A DNA stretch of 6,558 nucleotides, from positions 1-6,558 of the forward strand of contig JBBRLA010000504.1 of the NCBI GenBank assembly GCA_038231615.1. The letters are read 5' to 3'. This DNA is from JBBRLA01 sp038231615. GTDB lineage: Bacteria > Myxococcota_A > Polyangia > Palsa-1104 > JAEUJZ01. Both the position numbers and the translations under genes were made by a program. Below the pieces are notes generated by a model, which saw nothing but the letters and a program-made list of their open reading frames with translations, had not been told where the DNA came from and did no database searches. Below are positions 5,593 through 6,558 of this stretch, in pieces (position 1 is the first letter of the stretch; every line of letters starts with the position of its first letter).

Positions 5593-5853
5593 ATGAGGAC
5601 AACCCTGACGCTGGACCCGGATGTGGAACTCCTGCTCAAGGAGGAAACGCATCGCTCTCGCCGGCCCCTGAAGCAGATCGTCAATGATGCGCTTCGTCGA
5701 TTCCTGACCAGGACGGAGCACGACAAGCCAGACCTCCCCTATCGGATCGAACCTCACCGAGCCAGCCTGCAGCCCGGCCTGGATCGCCTCGCGTTGAACC
5801 GTCTCGCTGACGAGTTGGAGAGCGATGCGGCCCTGGCCAAAGTCAAACGATGA
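5593..5853 (+). CDS. vapB: VapB-type antitoxin, ribbon-helix-helix
   Basis: The 86-residue protein begins MRTTLTLDPDVELLLKEE, the pattern of a ribbon-helix-helix DNA-binding antitoxin: a short beta strand (2-7), helix A (about 8-18) and helix B (PLKQIVNDALRRFL, 25-38). The rest (about 40-86) is charged and would wrap around and inhibit the toxin. Its stop overlaps the toxin start by four bases (ATGA), so translation is coupled. The start at 5593 is the first in-frame start after a TGA at 5590-5592. A Shine-Dalgarno (AGGAGA, 5568-5573) lies 19-20 bases upstream, too far for this ATG but well spaced for ATG 5581, which opens only a three-codon frame. With the predicted promoter, the mRNA may start at the ATG and be leaderless. 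Base composition is less GC-rich than the ribosomal genes, consistent with acquisition. Confidence 0.85.
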   Translation: MRTTLTLDPDVELLLKEETHRSRRPLKQIVNDALRRFLTRTEHDKPDLPYRIEPHRASLQPGLDRLALNRLADELESDAALAKVKR

Positions 5854-6281
5854 TCATTCCTGACATCAACCTGCTGCTCTATGCATCGATCAGCGCATTT
5901 CCCGAGCATGATCGTGCTCGTTCCTGGCTTGAGGCGGTCATTAACGGGAGATCAGACATCGGTCTTGCCGCCCCAGTGATCTTCGGTTTTATCCGTTTGG
6001 GTACCAATCCTCGTGTTTTCGATCCGCCAATGTCGGTGCATGATGCCGTCTTTCGAGTGGAGCAATGGCTTATGCACTCGCGGGTCCACCACCTGCTGCC
6101 AGGCCCCAGGCATCTGGAGCTGTCTTTTCGCCTGCTCAGGGATCTGGGTGCAGCCGGAAATCTGACGACCGATGTGCAGTTGGCCGCGCTCGCGATCGAG
6201 AACCAGGCAGAGTTGCACTCGAATGACACGGACTTCGGCCGCTTTCCCCAATTGCGCTGGGTAAACCCGCTGAGAGCGTAG
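5850..6281 (+). CDS. vapC: VapC-type PIN-domain toxin (putative ribonuclease)
   Basis: PIN-domain toxins cleave specific RNAs (often tRNA or rRNA) in a Mg-dependent way and are neutralised by the partner antitoxin. The 143-residue product is of normal length and fits the subfamily with FIRLGTNPRVF (47-57), GNLTTDVQLAALA (103-115) and a C-terminal FGRFPQLRWVNPL (129-141), resembling the large family first catalogued in mycobacteria. Acidic residues D5 (PDINLLLYA), D108, D126 and D128 are present. The second acid of classical PIN domains (usually Glu, at about residue 44) is Ile here, in VIFGFIRL; from memory a hydrophobic residue there is common in this branch, so it need not mean inactivity. 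The frame is intact to TAG 6279-6281. Translation is coupled to vapB through the ATGA overlap. Confidence 0.87.
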   Translation: MIIPDINLLLYASISAFPEHDRARSWLEAVINGRSDIGLAAPVIFGFIRLGTNPRVFDPPMSVHDAVFRVEQWLMHSRVHHLLPGPRHLELSFRLLRDLGAAGNLTTDVQLAALAIENQAELHSNDTDFGRFPQLRWVNPLRA

Positions 6282-6283
6282 GA

Positions 6284-6300
6284 GAAGCGAGGGCCGCTTC
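6284..6300. terminator. Hairpin just after vapC, without T-run
   Basis: GAAGCG (6284-6289) pairs with CGCTTC (6295-6300) around AGGGC, starting three bases after the vapC stop. There is no T-tract on either strand, so it is only a weak candidate for stopping transcription. It also marks the approximate junction between the vapBC module and the transposase remnant. Confidence 0.28.
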
Positions 6301-6558
6301 CGTCTCTGCAGCACCTTGAAGTGGGCCGGCACGTAGTCCAGCACTTCGCTGCTCTGTTCGCCCACCTTGTGCATGGGGCCCTTGCCTTCCACTTGCTTTT
6401 GAGTGGGAAGCAGGCGAATCTGTTCCCGCACTAGGTGGGCCGGCAAGCAGCGACGGCCTCCGACCCGAGGCTTGCGGCGCTTTGGGGGCTCGCTGGGCTT
6501 GTCATCGGGTTCGTTGACCACAGGCAAATTGGGGTCCAGCTCCGGCCCGCTCGGCCCG
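6285..6558 (-). pseudogene. IS66-type transposase (TnpC) remnant, N-terminal region
   Basis: Read on the minus strand from 6557, the frame gives a Pro/Lys/Arg-rich stretch (PPKRRKPRVGGRRCLPAHLVRE in two parts), then GPMHKVGEQSSEVLDYVPAHFKVLQ. This is the pattern of IS66 transposases (GRR.LP.HLPRE ... CPCCGGPLHRIGEE.SE.LDYVPA.FKV.RHVRPKYAC). Similarity fades after HFKVLQ (about 6306), and the catalytic DDE domain that should follow is absent; vapC occupies that DNA on the other strand. The CxxC of the zinc finger is also lost (QVEGKGPMHK where two cysteines are expected). The fragment therefore looks decayed. Its upstream part is outside the window, and the lower boundary given here is approximate. 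The open frame runs on to 5952 only as a shadow of vapC. Confidence 0.7.

Noticed and set aside
5952..6278. Continuation of the IS66 frame antisense to vapC
   Set aside because: No IS66 DDE-domain similarity; vapC on the plus strand is intact and explains the sequence.

Overview
The window is GC-rich bacterial chromosomal DNA. Its backbone is a core translation/replication neighbourhood in the order prs (3' end) - rplY - pth - rpsF - rpsR - rplI - [secreted serine protease] - dnaB, all on the + strand. Both halves (prs-rplY-pth and rpsF-rpsR-rplI-dnaB) are classic bacterial clusters. Finding them joined, with a two-domain L25 (TL5/CTC type), long charged ribosomal-protein tails, high GC and a trypsin-like lipoprotein, suggests a Myxococcota/Deltaproteobacteria-like organism. 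This assignment is inference from gene order and protein style, not from a search.

Layout. Positions 1-118 hold the last codons of PRPP synthetase. A 145-base gap with a long stem-loop (173-212) precedes rplY (264-995), which is followed 12 bases later by pth (1008-1595). The 126-base gap before rpsF contains a perfect 8-bp hairpin and then two tandem 30-base-period repeats, each able to fold into a similar stem-loop; this looks like a structured rpsF leader. rpsF, rpsR and rplI (1722-3001) are tightly packed, each with a strong Shine-Dalgarno. A modest terminator-like hairpin (3010-3033) separates them from a 270-residue trypsin-fold predicted lipoprotein (3085-3897), an unexpected gene in this place. 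dnaB follows (3943-5361).

After dnaB the character changes to an accessory region. The 231-base gap (5362-5592) has three CCGGGGAC copies, one of them forming a perfect GGGGACA/TGTCCCC hairpin of the REP-like type. It also contains a consensus -35 box whose -10 lies inside a perfect 18-bp palindrome directly before a VapB-type antitoxin gene. vapB and vapC (5593-6281) overlap by ATGA, forming a type II toxin-antitoxin operon. The window ends in a minus-strand remnant of an IS66-type transposase (about 6285-6558), cut off by the window edge on its N-terminal side and degenerate or truncated on the other.

The core genes supply nucleotide precursors (Prs), ribosomal subunits (L25, S6, S18, L9), recycling of peptidyl-tRNA (Pth) and the replicative helicase (DnaB). 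The vapBC/REP/IS66 stretch is best read as a mobile-DNA landing site just downstream of dnaB. I found no convincing undescribed multi-gene system. The most original signals are the repeated hairpin leader of rpsF, the apparently leaderless and self-repressing vapBC promoter, and the protease lodged between rplI and dnaB.
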